This document shows positions 54,637 to 55,791 of a stretch of 55,791 bases of DNA, in pieces. Within the stretch, counting starts at the first letter, position 1, and each line of letters starts with the position of its first letter. The stretch spans positions 1 to 55,791 of the forward strand of contig NZ_JBPYCS010000017.1 of NCBI RefSeq assembly GCF_051846935.1, written 5' to 3'. Source of the stretch: JBPYCR01 sp051846935 (GTDB lineage Bacteria > Bacillota > Bacilli > Bacillales > Amphibacillaceae). The notes beneath the pieces were generated by a model, which was not told the DNA's origin, did not search any database, and was given only the letters and a program-made list of their open reading frames with translations. The position numbers were made by a program, and so were the translations under genes.

Positions 54637-54738
54637 ATGTCTGGTTATGGTGGCTATTCTAACGGTAGTGAATTTGCGTTAATTGTCGTATTGTTTATTC
54701 TGCTAATAATTGTAGGGGTAAGTTTTGTAAAATATTAA
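54637..54738 (+). CDS. YjcZ-family small membrane protein
   Basis: This peptide of 33 residues reads MSGYGGYSNGSEFALIVVLF then a hydrophobic helix ending VKY. The Gly/Tyr-rich start and single helix are the pattern of the YjcZ/SscA family, small sporulation-linked proteins of bacilli. GAGAGGGGGA lies 9 bases before the ATG. A terminator follows. The family's precise role is not known. It is too short for most gene finders. Confidence 0.85.
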   Translation: MSGYGGYSNGSEFALIVVLFILLIIVGVSFVKY

Positions 54739-54759
54739 TCTCCATTTCCAATCCGATTG

Positions 54760-54798
54760 CGACTTGGTTCTATACTGAATTAGAACCGAGTCGTATTT
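54760..54798 (+). terminator. Terminator of the YjcZ-like gene
   Basis: CGACTTGGTTCTA (54760-54772) pairs with TAGAACCGAGTCG (54781-54793) with one G-T pair, followed by TATTTTG. Confidence 0.8.
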
Positions 54799-55005
54799 TG
54801 CTGTTTAGAACAGTATATTGAGGAGAAGATGTACTACAATTTGAATCCTATTAAGCTCCTAATTATTAATGCGAATATTATAGTTATAACATGGGCTTTC
54901 TAGAGTAAGTCTAAGAGGATGAGGCTGTTTATCACTTCGTCCCCCTAACCCTACCAAAGCATTAGTAAGATGCTTTTTCAAGGTATGTTCAAATCTAAAA
55001 AACAA
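54799..55005. other. Short intergenic piece with the MITE target site
   Basis: No gene. A 24-codon frame from 54829 has its ribosome site only two bases from the ATG and is not accepted. The last nine bases (AAAAAACAA) are one copy of the MITE target duplication. Confidence 0.4.
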
Positions 55006-55268
55006 GTATGAGTAAAATGGTTGTGGGGGAACAGATGCACGAATCTAACTAGATAATATGTGATCAATTTTACTTCGAACGATATACACATGAATAACAC
55101 CGTTGATTTTCACTGCAGGTGGATGCTTTCCGCGGGCACGGCTTCAGCCTCCTCGGAAAGCGTAGTGTATATCTACTGTGGTCGGTAGGAATCAATACTA
55201 AAATTAACGAATACAAAGAGAGGTTTTTTAACTTCTTAAAATAACACCCACAAATACGTGACTCAATC
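55006..55268 (-). mobile_element. 263-bp MITE, copy 2
   Basis: The reverse complement matches 23539-23801 over its full 263 bases with only scattered differences, and the ends are the same 24-base imperfect inverted repeats. Nine-base direct repeats AAAAAACAA flank it at 54997-55005 and 55269-55277. Equal length, intact ends and distinct target duplications show independent, fairly recent insertions. It sits 16 bases upstream of the tRNA-Val promoter and does not break it. Any apparent reading frame in it is incidental. Confidence 0.85.
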
Positions 55269-55284
55269 AAAAAACAAATACATA

Positions 55285-55313
55285 TTGACATATCTTCCTG
55301 AATTATATATAGT
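55285..55313 (+). promoter_or_regulatory. Promoter of tRNA-Val
   Basis: TTGACA (55285-55290), a 17-base spacer and TATAGT (55308-55313) are a near-consensus housekeeping promoter, 19 bases before the tRNA. Confidence 0.8.
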
Positions 55314-55332
55314 ATTACTTGTCGATACATTT

Positions 55333-55405
55333 GATTCCGTAGCTCAGCTGGGAGAGCGCTACCTTGACAGGGTAGAGGTCGTTGGTTCGAGCCCAATCGG
55401 AATCA
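55333..55405 (+). tRNA. tRNA-Val (anticodon GAC)
   Basis: The acceptor arms GATTCCG and CGGAATC pair. A D-arm GCTCAGCTGGGAGAGC, an anticodon arm CTACCTTGACAGGGTAG with GAC in the loop, and a T-arm with GGTTCGAGCC are all present. The discriminator is A, and CCA is not encoded. It closely matches the tRNA-Val(GAC) of other bacilli. It is a single gene, not a cluster. Confidence 0.95.
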
Positions 55406-55412
55406 TACCCTT

Positions 55413-55454
55413 AAACCCTTGGCACATATGGTGTTGAGGGTTTTTTATTTTTTA
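55413..55454 (+). terminator. Terminator after tRNA-Val
   Basis: AACCCTTGGCAC and GTGTTGAGGGTT form a stem with small mismatches near the loop, followed by TTTTATTTTTT. Confidence 0.8.
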
Positions 55455-55505
55455 AATAATAATAGAAAAATATATATGTGTACCGTAAATGTACCCAAAA
55501 GTTTC

Positions 55506-55533
55506 GACCGCCTTAAAAAAGTGGTCTTTTTTT
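55506..55533 (+). terminator. Second hairpin with T-run beyond the tRNA
   Basis: GACCGC and GTGGTC (one G-T pair) enclose a 9-base loop, followed by seven T. It may end read-through from the tRNA or a small RNA. TGTACC occurs twice just upstream (about 55479-55497). Confidence 0.5.
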
Positions 55534-55568
55534 CGTGGAAAAAATACATAAAAACTTCTTCATATCTA

Positions 55569-55597
55569 TTGAAATACACCTTATAAGGTGTTATAAT
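55569..55597 (+). promoter_or_regulatory. Promoter with a perfect 16-bp palindrome in its spacer
   Basis: TTGAAA (55569-55574) and TATAAT (55592-55597) are 17 bases apart, a strong promoter. ACACCTTATAAGGTGT (55576-55591) fills 16 of the 17 spacer bases and is a perfect palindrome. A dimeric repressor bound there would block RNA polymerase, or a MerR-type activator could act by twisting the spacer. It drives the small peptide gene at 55627. Confidence 0.75.
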
Positions 55598-55626
55598 GTA
55601 ATTAACAAGTCAAAGGGGGGGTCAAA

Positions 55627-55737
55627 ATGGAAAGTCTTACAAAAGTAATAGAAGCGATAGCCGCAGTTATCACAGCAATCGCTTCACTAATTACAGCTCT
55701 TGTCGCCTACAAGATATCTAAGAAAGATAAAAAATAG
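55627..55737 (+). CDS. 36-residue hydrophobic peptide under a palindromic operator
   Basis: This peptide has 36 residues: MESLTKVIEAIAAVITAIAS followed by LITALVAYKI and a charged SKKDKK tail. Residues 8-30 form one hydrophobic or amphipathic helix. A strong ribosome site (AAGGGGGGG) lies before the ATG. The gene has a strong promoter with palindromic spacer and a clean hairpin terminator. The plan resembles small toxins, holin-like peptides or leaderless bacteriocins, but I do not recognise a family. It lies just beyond a tRNA, a common integration site, so it may be the edge of an accessory island that continues past the window. Confidence 0.65.
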   Translation: MESLTKVIEAIAAVITAIASLITALVAYKISKKDKK

Positions 55738-55744
55738 GCAACAA

Positions 55745-55774
55745 AACAGTAAGGAGCCACCACTCCTTACTGTT
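55745..55774 (+). terminator. Terminator of the small peptide gene
   Basis: AACAGTAAGGAG (55745-55756) pairs perfectly with CTCCTTACTGTT (55763-55774). The T-run is poor, but stem and place, 7 bases past the stop, fit a short peptide message. Confidence 0.65.
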
Positions 55775-55791
55775 ACTATAACAGTACAGAA

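Noticed and set aside
54829..54903. A 24-codon gene starting MYYNLNPIKL
   Set aside because: The AGGAGA is only two bases from the ATG, composition is not distinctive, and no terminator or family supports it.
55070..55396. A 108-residue minus-strand gene across the MITE and tRNA
   Set aside because: It is a chance frame through the MITE core and the complement of tRNA-Val.

Overview
The window looks like chromosome from an AT-rich, low-GC Gram-positive member of the Bacillaceae, probably a halotolerant Virgibacillus/Oceanobacillus-type organism. The evidence is AGGAGG-type ribosome sites, a sigma-B promoter before a YflT-type stress gene, a YjcZ-type small protein, a YumB-type NADH dehydrogenase, a PyrR attenuator, and operons arranged like Bacillus subtilis yojNO and ydaJKLMN. 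The genus is an inference.

Region by region. 1-6.8 kb: on the minus strand, a probable sulfonate-use cluster with a sulfoacetaldehyde acetyltransferase-like TPP enzyme, a TRAP transporter (DctP plus fused DctQM) and a separate permease. The 3' end of dctQM sits in the wrong orientation between 17-bp inverted repeats, so the left edge holds an inversion or a fold-back. 6.9-13 kb: sigma-B stress gene, a lone SPP1/XhlB-type holin, a VanW protein, a 29-residue membrane peptide, YumB, an SDR and an acidic membrane-anchored protein. 13.3-22.9 kb: pyrP with its PyrR attenuator, a CzcD-type exporter, Hsp20, a UbiB-like kinase, a CtaG-like protein, a YitT protein, a TraB protein and a thioesterase beside a broken acyl-CoA synthetase gene. 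23.5-29 kb: a MITE, then MoxR ATPase and VWA genes (yojN/yojO-like), a pyrimidine-dimer glycosylase-like gene and an EamA transporter. 29.6-35.3 kb: an orphan ZorA/ZorB-like ion-driven motor pair, a Na+/H+ antiporter with TrkA domain, and an MscS channel.

36.4-54.3 kb is the most interesting block. A ydaJKLMN-type exopolysaccharide operon, with a degenerate GGDEF protein that keeps its c-di-GMP I-site, is followed by a 1678-residue cell-wall-anchored adhesin. A two-kinase hybrid sensor lies at one end. A response regulator with a SARP/BTAD-type output and a PilZ protein lie at the other end. A similar AT-rich motif is found upstream of the adhesin and in the divergent ydaJ/regulator region. 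I infer one surface-matrix locus controlled by c-di-GMP and a two-component system.

54.6-55.8 kb: a YjcZ-like peptide, a second full copy of the 263-bp MITE, tRNA-Val(GAC), and a 36-residue hydrophobic peptide behind a promoter whose spacer is a perfect 16-bp palindrome. No CRISPR array, rRNA or intact insertion sequence was seen.
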